From assembly GCF_012927325.1 (NCBI RefSeq), contig NZ_JABBGI010000029.1:1-64000 (forward strand): a DNA stretch of 64,000 nucleotides, given 5' to 3'. Under the pieces are notes generated by a model. It searched no databases and had not been told where the DNA came from. It saw nothing but the letters and a program-made list of their open reading frames with translations. Source of the stretch: Chryseobacterium antibioticum. Lineage in GTDB: Bacteria > Bacteroidota > Bacteroidia > Flavobacteriales > Weeksellaceae. The position numbers and the translations under genes are program-made. This document shows positions 51,315 to 60,009 of this stretch, piece after piece; positions within the stretch are counted from its first letter, which is position 1, and each line of letters begins with the position of its first letter.

Positions 51315-52640
51315 TTAAATTTTGTTAAGATTCTGCTCGATTTTATCTATCGCCAATTGAATTTCTTCTCTGGTTACATTAAGGTGTGGTCTGAAACGAA
51401 GGGACTGATCCCCGCACGAAAGAATGATCAATCCGTCTTTGAAAAGTTCGTTCATTAAGTGGTTTCTATCTTGTGCTGAAGGCAGATCTATAGCACACAT
51501 CAGGCCCCTTCCTCTTGCATTTGAAATTTTCTCAGGATATTTTTGAGCCAGTTCTTTTAATCTTTCTAAAAGGTAATCACCCACTACTCTTGCATTTTCA
51601 ACCAGGTTTTCTTTTTCGATCACTTCCATCACCAGCTGGAAACGAAGCATGTCGATAAAGTTCCCTCCGAAAGTAGAATTGATTCTTGAACTTTCTCTGA
51701 AAACGTTGTTCGGGATTTCATCAAATTTTTCTTTATTGGCTAACACACCACAAACCTGAGCTTTTTTCCCGAAAGCAATAATATCAGGTTTTGCAGTAAA
51801 ATGCTGGAACGCCCACATTTTCCCTGTAATGGCAATACCTGTCTGAACTTCATCAAAGATCAGCAAGATCTCATTCTGATCACACAATTTTCTCAATCCT
51901 AACAAGAACTCGTCTCTGAAGTGATTGTCACCACCTTCAGCCTGAATAGGCTCGATGATGATGCACGCTACTTTATCAGGGTTCATCAGAATAGCTTCCT
52001 CAATCTGAAGAAGAGCTAAATTTTCGTTCCTGATGGTTTCCTCTAAATTTTCTTCTGTGATTGGGAAAGATAATTTAGGATTTAGGATTCTTGGCCAGTC
52101 AAACATCGGGAAATACTGATATTTTCTTGGGTCAGAAGTATTGGTTAAGCTTAATGTATAGCCGCTTCTACCGTGGAATGCCTGTCTGAAATGGATACAG
52201 ATTCCGGCTTCCGTTTGAAGTCCTTTTTCAAAATTCTTACGCGTTTTCCAGTCGAAGCACGCCTTCATTGCATTTTCTACCCCTAAACTTCCACCTTCAA
52301 TAAAGAAAGCATACTGCAGTTCTTCAGGAATCACTACTCTTTCAAAAACTTCCAGAAAGTGAGCATATTCCTCTGAGTACACGTCTGCCAAAGTTGGTTT
52401 GTTGACAGCCATTCTTCCCAGCCATTCTGATCTTTCTACAAGATACGGGTGATTGTACCCTATAGATGCTGATGCAAACATCGAGAACATATCAAGGTAC
52501 TCTTTGTCTGTAAGCTTGTCATATAGCCATGATCCGTGTGATCTTTCAATATCCATCACAAAATCAAAGCCGTCTGCCAAAACGTGTCTTCCTACTGTTT
52601 CTTTTACTTTATTTGCTTTTATATCAATTGTTTGTTCCAT
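51315..52640 (-). CDS. lat: L-lysine 6-transaminase
   Basis: About 441 residues from the ATG at 52640 (MEQTIDIKANKVKETVGRHV); a longer frame from 52688 adds 16 unlikely residues. The class III aminotransferase fold shows 'FIEGGSLGVENAMKACFDWK', 'IIIEPIQAEGGDNHFRDEFL' and the PLP lysine in DIIAFGKKAQVCG. The LAT subgroup is indicated by 'HGRSGYTLSLTNTSDPRKYQ'. It moves the epsilon amino group of lysine to 2-oxoglutarate, giving aminoadipate semialdehyde, which cyclises to piperideine-6-carboxylate. The neighbouring dehydrogenase gene completes the step to aminoadipate. Confidence 0.92.
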   Translation of the reverse strand: MEQTIDIKANKVKETVGRHVLADGFDFVMDIERSHGSWLYDKLTDKEYLDMFSMFASASIGYNHPYLVERSEWLGRMAVNKPTLADVYSEEYAHFLEVFERVVIPEELQYAFFIEGGSLGVENAMKACFDWKTRKNFEKGLQTEAGICIHFRQAFHGRSGYTLSLTNTSDPRKYQYFPMFDWPRILNPKLSFPITEENLEETIRNENLALLQIEEAILMNPDKVACIIIEPIQAEGGDNHFRDEFLLGLRKLCDQNEILLIFDEVQTGIAITGKMWAFQHFTAKPDIIAFGKKAQVCGVLANKEKFDEIPNNVFRESSRINSTFGGNFIDMLRFQLVMEVIEKENLVENARVVGDYLLERLKELAQKYPEKISNARGRGLMCAIDLPSAQDRNHLMNELFKDGLIILSCGDQSLRFRPHLNVTREEIQLAIDKIEQNLNKI

Positions 52641-52743
52641 AGTTAACTGTGTTTGATTTAAAAATTGAATGCTTAAAAGATTAAACATTCCAGGTTATTA
52701 ATTTTTAAATTTTTAAATCGTTAAATGATTTAAATTAGAATTT

Positions 52744-54294
52744 TTACAGATCGAATTTAATCCCTTGTGCCAAAGGAAGTTGAGCCGTATAATTGATTGT
52801 ATTGGTTTGTCTTCTCATATAGTATTTCCAAACATCTGAGCCGGATTCTCTTCCGCCTCCGGTTTCTTTTTCACCACCGAAAGCACCACCGATTTCAGCA
52901 CCTGAAGTTCCGATGTTTACGTTCGCAATACCACAGTCTGAACCTGCATGAGAAAGGAATAATTCTGCTTCTCTAAGATTCTGGGTCATGATAGCAGATG
53001 ACAATCCCTGAGGAACATCATTCTGGATAGCAATAGCTTCCTCCAATGTTTTATATTTGATCAGATACAGGATCGGCGCGAAAGTTTCGTGCTGAACGAT
53101 CTCATAAGAGTTTTTAACCTCTGCGATGCATGGCTTAACATAACATCCTGATTCGTATTCTTTTCCACTTAAAACACCACCCTCAACTGCAAATTTTCCA
53201 CCTTCTTTCTTACATTTCTTGATAGCCGCTTCATACTGATTCACTGCATCTACATCGATAAGCGGTCCTACGTGGTTATTTTCATCTAATGGATTTCCTA
53301 TTTTCAACTGTCCGTAAGCTTTTACCAATCTGGTCTTCACTTCGTTGTATACGCTTTCGTGTATGATCAGTCTTCTTGTAGACGTACATCTTTGTCCAGC
53401 GGTACCTACAGCTCCGAAAACAGCTCCGATGATAGACATGTCTATATCTGCGTCTTTAGAGATGATAATCGCGTTGTTTCCTCCTAATTCAAGGATAGAT
53501 TTTCCGAATCTTTCTGCTACTTTAGAAGAAACCATTCTTCCTACTCTTGTAGAACCTGTAAAAGATATTAATGAAACTCTTTTATCATCAACCAGTTTCT
53601 GCCCGATCTCATGGTCAGCAACCAATACGCTTGAAATACCTTCAGGAAGATTGTTTTCCTTCACTACTTCAGCCATAATGTTCTGACATGCGATAGCACA
53701 TAATGGTGTTTTTTCTGATGGCTTCCAGATGGTAACGTTTCCGCAGATCCATGCTAAAGCTGTATTCCACGCCCATACGGCAACCGGGAAGTTGAAAGCG
53801 GTAATGATACCTACAACCCCAAGCGGATGGTACTGCTCGTACATTCTGTGACCAGGTCTTTCTGAATGCATCGTGTAACCGTGAAGCTGTCTTGAAACCC
53901 CTACTGCAAAATCGCAGATATCAATCATTTCCTGAACTTCTCCAAGACCTTCCTGAAGGGATTTACCCATTTCATAAGAAACCAGTTTTCCAAGGTCGTC
54001 TTTATATGTTCTTAATTTCTGGCCTAGCTGCCTAACGATCTCACCTCTTTTAGGAGCAGGGATGGATCTAAACTCCTGAAACGCCTTCTGAGCCGTCTCA
54101 ATTACTTTGTCATAATCACTTTCTCCGGAAGTCTTAATTTTAGCGATTAATCTGCCATCTACGGGAGAAAAACTTTCTATCGTTTTCCCTGAAGCAAAAT
54201 ATTTTCCGCCCACTGAAGTCCCCTTATTTTCTTCTTTGATACCAAGGTTTTTGAGTGTTTTTTCGATTCCGAAATCCTTTACTTTTTTAGACAT
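52744..54294 (-). CDS. pcd: Piperideine-6-carboxylate / aminoadipate semialdehyde dehydrogenase (ALDH7 family)
   Basis: 516 residues of the ALDH7/antiquitin type. Catalytic Cys is in GTAGQRCTSTRRL, the general-base Glu in LELGGNNAI (about residue 270) and the NAD-binding region in 'TAFNFPVAVWAWNTALAWIC' and FTGSTRVGRMV. The antiquitin-style N-terminus 'LKNLGIKEENKGTSVGGKYF' is present. It oxidises aminoadipate semialdehyde to 2-aminoadipate with NAD+. Its gene precedes lat (103 bases to the lat start) on the same strand, forming the lysine degradation pair described in Flavobacterium lutescens. Confidence 0.92.
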   Translation of the reverse strand: MSKKVKDFGIEKTLKNLGIKEENKGTSVGGKYFASGKTIESFSPVDGRLIAKIKTSGESDYDKVIETAQKAFQEFRSIPAPKRGEIVRQLGQKLRTYKDDLGKLVSYEMGKSLQEGLGEVQEMIDICDFAVGVSRQLHGYTMHSERPGHRMYEQYHPLGVVGIITAFNFPVAVWAWNTALAWICGNVTIWKPSEKTPLCAIACQNIMAEVVKENNLPEGISSVLVADHEIGQKLVDDKRVSLISFTGSTRVGRMVSSKVAERFGKSILELGGNNAIIISKDADIDMSIIGAVFGAVGTAGQRCTSTRRLIIHESVYNEVKTRLVKAYGQLKIGNPLDENNHVGPLIDVDAVNQYEAAIKKCKKEGGKFAVEGGVLSGKEYESGCYVKPCIAEVKNSYEIVQHETFAPILYLIKYKTLEEAIAIQNDVPQGLSSAIMTQNLREAELFLSHAGSDCGIANVNIGTSGAEIGGAFGGEKETGGGRESGSDVWKYYMRRQTNTINYTAQLPLAQGIKFDL

Positions 54295-54374
54295 AAAATG
54301 TTTACTTTTCGTTTCCTCTAAAGATAGAAATATTATGCGAACCTCAAAATTTTAATTTTTAACATGCTTTTTAT

Positions 54375-54404
54375 TTGGACTAATTATAAACATGCTTATC
54401 TTTG
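54375..54404 (+). promoter_or_regulatory. Promoter of the 54430 small membrane protein
   Basis: TTG (54375-54377) and TATCTTTG (54397-54404) are 19 bases apart and fit the Bacteroidota promoter closely; the start codon is 25 bases downstream. Confidence 0.75.
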
Positions 54405-54429
54405 TGATGTAATCTTTTGAATTTCAGGA

Positions 54430-54633
54430 ATGGAAAATAATAATCCAGTAGAGGATAGTAATACCGTAGAGGAAAAGAAGAGCTCCAAATGGAAAAGCTT
54501 GGTTAAGAAGTTTGGCATTGGTGGCATCATATTCTTCACCGTAAAGGGAATCATTACCTCTACCCTTATTTATTTTCTGGGGAAAAATTTCTGGACCATA
54601 ATCAGTAATTACTTCACAAGACTATTTGAATAA
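54430..54633 (+). CDS. Small single-pass membrane protein
   Basis: 67 residues. The first 27 are charged (Glu/Asn/Lys), then one hydrophobic segment at about 29-51 (FGIGGIIFFTVKGIITSTLI) and a short amphipathic end (FWTIISNYFTRLFE). A promoter of the standard type and a hairpin terminator frame it, so it is a real gene. I do not recognise its family; a small membrane regulator or stress protein is possible. Confidence 0.7.
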   Translation: MENNNPVEDSNTVEEKKSSKWKSLVKKFGIGGIIFFTVKGIITSTLIYFLGKNFWTIISNYFTRLFE

Positions 54634-54654
54634 ATACCTGATATTTTAAGCATA

Positions 54655-54686
54655 AAAAAGCAGAGAAAATTTCTCTGCTTTTCTTT
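54655..54686. terminator. Terminator after 54430-54633
   Basis: AAAAGCAGAGAAA and TTTCTCTGCTTTT form a tight hairpin followed by CTTTTTT, 22 bases past the stop. Confidence 0.85.
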
Positions 54687-54764
54687 TTTAATATGGTCAA
54701 TGGAATAGTTATTATTCTGTTATTGGGTTAATTATATGCAAAATTGCTATTTAGACTTTTTGCT

Positions 54765-54968
54765 TTACCCTATTCCTTCTTCGTCTTTCTTTTTCCTCCC
54801 CGAATTGACCAGGCTTTGGTGCAACAGGTATTCAATCTGCCCGTTTACGCTCCTGAATTCGTCATTGGCCCACTTCTCCACCTGCTTGTAGGTAGATTCA
54901 TCGATCCTTATGACAAAGGATTTCTTGCCTTTGTTTTCGGAGGGTTTTGGAGTTTTTTCCGATTTCAT
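54765..54968 (-). CDS. Arc-type ribbon-helix-helix protein
   Basis: 67 residues. KSFVIRIDESTYKQVEKWAN followed by DEFRSVNGQIEYLLHQSLVN is a complete ribbon-helix-helix of the Arc type. The basic N-terminal and acidic-basic C-terminal tails are short. It follows the SPFH gene by about 160 bases on the same strand; this pairing is seen in other Bacteroidota, where the two are thought to be linked. It probably binds DNA, and no target is known. Confidence 0.85.
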   Translation of the reverse strand: MKSEKTPKPSENKGKKSFVIRIDESTYKQVEKWANDEFRSVNGQIEYLLHQSLVNSGRKKKDEEGIG

Positions 54969-55131
54969 TTTTTCTCGTTACCTGTTTAGTCCTTCTTTTT
55001 TAATCGCGAAAAAGATGCAAAGATTTCGTTTAAATAAACTTTTATCCCAGTTCGCAAAAGCGTTTTACTCAGCTAAGTTTGTTATGAAATCTAAGTATTC
55101 ATTTTTCATTCCTCACTTTACATTCTTCATT

Positions 55132-55995
55132 TTAATAAAGAGTTCCTGCATTTAAGATCGGCTGAGCTGCTTTTTCACCGCAAAGAACCACCATTAAATT
55201 GCTTACCATAGCCGCTTTTCTTTCATCATCAAGCTCTACAATATTCTCTGCAGAAAGTTTTTTCAATGCCAGATCTACCATTCCTACTGCTCCTTCCACA
55301 ATCTTGGTTCTTGCTGCTACAATTGCGGTTGCCTGCTGTCTCTGAAGCATCGCTCCTGCAATCTCTGAAGCATAAGCCAGGTGAGAAATTCTCGCTTCCT
55401 GAATGATAATTCCCGCTTTTGAAAGACGGTCGGTAAGCTCCTGCTCCAAAATAGAATTGATCTTATCACCCCCTTCTCTTAAAGTAATGGGTGCATGATC
55501 GTCCTCTAAATTATCATAAGGAAAACTCATTGCCAAATGACGAACCGCGGCTTCACTCTGCATTTTTACAAAGTCTGAATACCGTTCAACATCAAAAGCC
55601 GCCTTATAGGTATCGCCTACTTTCCAAACCATTACCACTGCGATTTCAATGGGGTTACCCATTTTGTCGTTTACTTTCAACGTCTGCCCCTGAAGGTTCT
55701 CAGAACGTAATGACATTTTTTGCGATGTGTACAACGGATTGATAAAAAAGAGTCCGTTATCCTTTACACTTCCCACATACTTTCCAAAGAAGTTCAATAC
55801 TCTTGAATGGTTCGGCTGAATGATCATCAGTCCCTTCAGGAAGAAACAGAACAGCAGAAAACACAGCATCGCTATGATCACAAATGTGATGCTCTGCTCA
55901 ACTCCGGAAATAAAAAAATAAACAGCTCCGGCAAATAAAACCAGACAGAATACCAGCGCCAGATAGCCTGACATGGGCTTTAATACTTTTTCCAT
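55132..55995 (-). CDS. SPFH/Band 7 family membrane protein
   Basis: 287 residues. Two N-terminal hydrophobic segments (about 10-30 and 36-55) are followed by the SPFH domain (about 55-200, 'LMIIQPNHSRVLNFFGKYVG', 'EIAVVMVWKVGDTYKAAFDV') and a helical region ('YASEIAGAMLQRQQATAIVA', ARTKIVEGAVGMVDLALKKL). It is expected to form oligomeric membrane scaffolds facing the cytoplasm or periplasm. It shares strand and spacing with the RHH gene downstream. Confidence 0.9.
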   Translation of the reverse strand: MEKVLKPMSGYLALVFCLVLFAGAVYFFISGVEQSITFVIIAMLCFLLFCFFLKGLMIIQPNHSRVLNFFGKYVGSVKDNGLFFINPLYTSQKMSLRSENLQGQTLKVNDKMGNPIEIAVVMVWKVGDTYKAAFDVERYSDFVKMQSEAAVRHLAMSFPYDNLEDDHAPITLREGGDKINSILEQELTDRLSKAGIIIQEARISHLAYASEIAGAMLQRQQATAIVAARTKIVEGAVGMVDLALKKLSAENIVELDDERKAAMVSNLMVVLCGEKAAQPILNAGTLY

Positions 55996-56114
55996 AATTG
56001 CAATTTTAATTTGATATTATTTTGATATCATAAAGATATAAATAAGTTTTGAATCCTGGATGATTCGTGATGAGTTTTTTTAGGGTGCCTGATGCAAACT
56101 CTGTGATACTGCAC

Positions 56115-56145
56115 AAAAAAATCCCGGAAAATAAATCCGGGATTT
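56115..56145 (-). terminator. Terminator of ccsBA
   Basis: On the minus strand AAATCCCGGA pairs with TCCGGGATTT around TTTATTT, followed by a T run, about 20 bases past the ccsBA stop. Confidence 0.9.
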
Positions 56146-56167
56146 CAGTTGTTATATTGTAAACGTT

Positions 56168-59100
56168 CTATTTCTTCGTTAATGTTTTAAACTTGAAGTA
56201 AGAAACAGCGGATAAAAGAAGCATAGTTCCCAAGCCGATGTATACCCATGCCGGAACAGGAACAGGATCTCCTGCTGCATATGAGTGAAGTCCGCTTAGG
56301 TAATAATTAACCCCAAAGTAGGTCATTACCATTGAACAGAATGCAAACATCGTTGCTACGTGGAATGCCCATCTGCTTCTTAATCCCGGAACCAATCTCA
56401 TGTGCAATACAAAAGCATATACCATGATGGAGATGAAAGCCCATGTTTCTTTTGGATCCCAGCTCCAGTATCTTCCCCAGGATTCATTGGCCCAGATACC
56501 TCCTAAGAAGTTACCTACTGTTAATGCAAAAAGACCTATTGTCAGTGACATTTCAGAGACGATCGCCAATTCTTTTAATGTCGTATCATGGTGACGCTTA
56601 TGATTTTCCTTATTTGAAATAATAAAGAATACCAGAGAGATCACCGCAATGATCATTGACAGTGCAAAGAAACCATAACTTGATGTGATAATTGCTACAT
56701 GAACAATTAACCAGTAAGATTTCAATACCGGAACAAGCGGCGTAATCTGCGGATCAAGAGCTGAACCTCCATGGGCAAATCCCATCATAATAACAGCAAC
56801 CATAAATCCGGCAGCAGGAATCAGTGCATTGGCATTTCTGTACAGAACAAGTCCTGCCGTAATACCCACCCAGGAAATGAAGATAATGGCTTCATACCCG
56901 TTACTCCAAGGAGCATGTCCTGAAATATACCATCTTGCTACAAGGCCTAAGAAATGGCATAAATATCCAACCAGACCTACAGCAATGATTATTTTGATGA
57001 TTTTATTTAAATTTTTACTTGTCTTGAATAATTCTACAAATCCTAAGATCAATAACAATCCACCTATTATAGTATAGAAGATCAATAACTTGAAGTTGAT
57101 GTTCACGGTGTTCATGAAAACCTCAAGATCAACTTTAGATTTTGCAGGAACAACCGCTTTCCCCCATTTCTGCTGATATTCTGAAAGCTTGGCTAATTCA
57201 GCATCTGCTTTGCTCCAGTTTCCGGTCTGCTGTGCCGCAATAACTTCTGCAAAATAAGGCCCCATTACCTGCTGAGATTCCATATCCGGCTCAAATTTCT
57301 GGTCAAGCCATGAGTGCCATGTATGATTGGCATCGTTTTTCACAGGAACGATTCTCATAAACTGACCACTGAAGAACTCGTTGAAGATCTGTACTCTTTC
57401 GTTCACAGAAATTACTTCTTTATCGTAATTGGTCTGTTCAGAAGGTTTTTTACGGAAAGCCGTGTTGTAATCATGTTCCAGGATATAAGTCAGATTACCA
57501 TTGGCATCTGCAGGGAAAAGATTCATCAATGATGTATACCCTTCCTCATCTGCTTTTGTTTTGTTTTTCAATTCATCCCCTCCTTTTGTACCGACTTTGA
57601 TCATTGGAACCATAGTCCAGCTAGGAGTATCTGTATTGATCGACAGGAACCATTGGTTAGCCGTAAGAGACTTTCCGTCTGTTCCTCTGAATGCGTCTTT
57701 CTTATATAATTTTCTTAAAACATCCAGTGCTTCCGTATTGATTGGAACAATTCTTCCGTCAAAATTCTGTACCAAAAGATATCCGAATTTATCAGCATGT
57801 TCTTCACTGATTTTATTTCTTGCAATGATCTCGTCTGCAGAGATCTTTTTCATTTTGGTTAATGGAGCAGCCAGTGAGTTCTGTTTCGGAGCTGTCCCCT
57901 GATTAGGCTGAGCAGCTTCAGGAGCTGGTGCATGCGTGTGCCCGTCACCTTCTACGTGTACGTGTTCTCTGCTTCCGTCAGTGGTCCCGTGAGTTTCAAT
58001 TTTCTGTGCATTTAAACCTAAGCTTAATAGCACTAAAAGTACTGCTGTTTTCTTTTTATTAACGTCGGTCAGCATTTTATTTAATTTCCAGAAGTGAGTT
58101 CCCTTCCAGAAGAAGATCACAAACATTCCCAGGAATAAAAGTGTGTATCCTATATAAGAAATGATGGTTCCCCAGAAATCGTGGTTTACAGAAAGTACTG
58201 TTCCCATTCTGTCCGGATCAAAACTTGACTGGAAGAAACGGTATCCTTTATGGTTAAGAACGTGGTTCATGTAAATTTTATATGGAGTTTCTTTTCCTTC
58301 TTCAATAATCTTTACGTGGCTTTCATAAGCACTTGGAGAGGTACTTCCCGGATAGGTTTCCATTACGAAATCATCAAGCTTCAATGCGAAAGGCGTATTA
58401 TACACTTTAGGCCCGAAACCTACCATAATATTCAGTCCGTCCATCGTCACCTGCTTGAATGCGTTTGGATTTCCTTTTTCCACAGAAAGATCAACCAATT
58501 GTTTTATTTTAGGTCCCTGAAGCTCGATTCTAAGCACATCTGGCACCATAGCATCTTTCTTTTTGTCCCCTTCAAAGGCCATCAGTCTTCCTTTTTTAAG
58601 ACCTTCAGGAACAACTAGCTTCAATTCGTTGATGGTATATAAACTTCTCAATACCAAAGGTTGGAATTCATCTTTCTTGGTACTTCCGGTAGCCTTCGTT
58701 GCCATGGTCATAAAGGCCGCATCAACAGGTGTTTTGATGAATATTTTTCCGTCTTCTTTTTTAAATTCTACAGCACCTTCGATGGCTCTGTTGAATGTTA
58801 CCAAAGTTCCGTTGATAGATTTTGTTTCTCCCGGTTTGATGTAAATATTCTGTCTTCCGGTGGTTCCTGTAGAAACCAGGTGAAGATATTCAGCACCATT
58901 CGGTTCAGCAATTAAGCTGTCTTTTTTTCTCTGGATGTAGTCTTTTGTGAAAACCTTTACTTCCTTTCCGTGGAAATCATAGGTTGCTTTAAAATCTTTG
59001 TGCAGAGGAGACATCAGATAAGGAACATCCTGATAATTAAGAACATCTCCTTTATCCTCGATCTGGATCTTAAAGAAGTTCTTATCCGTCACGATCTCGT

Positions 59101-59437
59101 TGGAAGTTTCACCTTCCCTGATGTGCATGGTACCTTCAAAACTGATGTACCTTGTGATAGCACCCCCTATGAAAATAAGGATAAAAGCAAGGTGAAAGAC
59201 CAGAACCGGCCATTTTTCCCTTCTCCATAGTCGATATCTCGCGATATTTCCTACAAAGTTGAGAATGAGCAGAACCATGATGAGTTCAAACCATTTTGCT
59301 TCATAAATTAGAGCTTTAGCTGTAGGAGTTCCGTAGTCGTTTTCTAAGAACGTTGCATAGGCCATCGCAAATGCATACACCAGTAACAGCACAGCCATTG
59401 TTCTGGTTGAGATAAGAATATCTTGGAGCTTCTTCAT
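56168..59437 (-). CDS. ccsBA: Fused cytochrome c biogenesis protein CcsBA (ResB-CcsA)
   Basis: 1089 residues. The N-terminal half is ResB-like, with membrane segments near 12-35, 47-66 and 77-96 and 'FHLAFILIFIGGAITRYISF'; a long periplasmic region follows, including a His-rich stretch (about 480-510). The C-terminal half is CcsA, a set of membrane segments (about 770-1085) with the heme-handling motif WGRYWSWDPKETW near residue 987 and conserved His in its loops. The protein exports heme and attaches it to apocytochrome c (system II). The fusion is the rule in Bacteroidota and Epsilonproteobacteria. Confidence 0.95.
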   Translation of the reverse strand: MKKLQDILISTRTMAVLLLVYAFAMAYATFLENDYGTPTAKALIYEAKWFELIMVLLILNFVGNIARYRLWRREKWPVLVFHLAFILIFIGGAITRYISFEGTMHIREGETSNEIVTDKNFFKIQIEDKGDVLNYQDVPYLMSPLHKDFKATYDFHGKEVKVFTKDYIQRKKDSLIAEPNGAEYLHLVSTGTTGRQNIYIKPGETKSINGTLVTFNRAIEGAVEFKKEDGKIFIKTPVDAAFMTMATKATGSTKKDEFQPLVLRSLYTINELKLVVPEGLKKGRLMAFEGDKKKDAMVPDVLRIELQGPKIKQLVDLSVEKGNPNAFKQVTMDGLNIMVGFGPKVYNTPFALKLDDFVMETYPGSTSPSAYESHVKIIEEGKETPYKIYMNHVLNHKGYRFFQSSFDPDRMGTVLSVNHDFWGTIISYIGYTLLFLGMFVIFFWKGTHFWKLNKMLTDVNKKKTAVLLVLLSLGLNAQKIETHGTTDGSREHVHVEGDGHTHAPAPEAAQPNQGTAPKQNSLAAPLTKMKKISADEIIARNKISEEHADKFGYLLVQNFDGRIVPINTEALDVLRKLYKKDAFRGTDGKSLTANQWFLSINTDTPSWTMVPMIKVGTKGGDELKNKTKADEEGYTSLMNLFPADANGNLTYILEHDYNTAFRKKPSEQTNYDKEVISVNERVQIFNEFFSGQFMRIVPVKNDANHTWHSWLDQKFEPDMESQQVMGPYFAEVIAAQQTGNWSKADAELAKLSEYQQKWGKAVVPAKSKVDLEVFMNTVNINFKLLIFYTIIGGLLLILGFVELFKTSKNLNKIIKIIIAVGLVGYLCHFLGLVARWYISGHAPWSNGYEAIIFISWVGITAGLVLYRNANALIPAAGFMVAVIMMGFAHGGSALDPQITPLVPVLKSYWLIVHVAIITSSYGFFALSMIIAVISLVFFIISNKENHKRHHDTTLKELAIVSEMSLTIGLFALTVGNFLGGIWANESWGRYWSWDPKETWAFISIMVYAFVLHMRLVPGLRSRWAFHVATMFAFCSMVMTYFGVNYYLSGLHSYAAGDPVPVPAWVYIGLGTMLLLSAVSYFKFKTLTKK

Positions 59438-60009
59438 GATTTATTTTACTTGACATGCAAAAATAAGAATGATAAACAACAAAGGGGCTAAAAAAAGCTG
59501 TTTTTTGTCACTTTGAAGCCCATTTCAGTTATTTTGAATCATTCTTAATAACGTTAATTTCATTAAGGAAAATTCAATTTTTAAAATCATGAAATTCCAG
59601 ATACAATATACCTATTCATGTTATTGAAAGCTTCTATCTCAAAGGCTGGGTTTTATTTCAGCATTTTGAACATCAATTAATTAACAAGACTATGTTTTCC
59701 ATGTTTCTTTTTTGTTGTGCCTTGATGGGTTACCTGTAAAATTAAAGTCAGACATAAAGCCAGAATCCTTTTAAATATATTTTTCATTTTTTTACAGTTT
59801 TTAAACTTTCTGGAACAAAATTAGTGGCGCTCTAGTTACTGGCATTTGAATTGGTTCAAAAAACACCTGTTGCATTACGTTTTAATGAAAAAAAATATCT
59901 AAAAAACGCAATGTAATTTTAAAAAATAAACCTAAATTACGCTATCTTTTGAACAAAAAAAAGATTCTATTAATGTTGAAAAAACATTAAATTTGCCCAC
60001 ATTAATATT
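59438..60009. other. Intergenic region between ccsBA and ftsK
   Basis: About 570 bases with divergent promoters. A minus-strand -7 box TATTTTTG (59465-59458) precedes ccsBA, and TAAATTTG (59988-59995) precedes ftsK. A 36-residue ORF on the minus strand (59677-59787, MKNIFKRILALCLTLILQVT) looks like a signal peptide plus basic tail, but support for a real gene is weak. Confidence 0.5.
59988..59995 (+). promoter_or_regulatory. Putative -7 box of ftsK
   Basis: TAAATTTG fits the TAnnTTTG consensus 15 bases before the ftsK start codon. No clear TTG is seen at the normal spacing upstream. Confidence 0.5.

Noticed and set aside
59677..59787. 36-residue secreted-looking ORF
   Set aside because: Hydrophobic start but no promoter and no recognisable relatives by eye; left as a note only.
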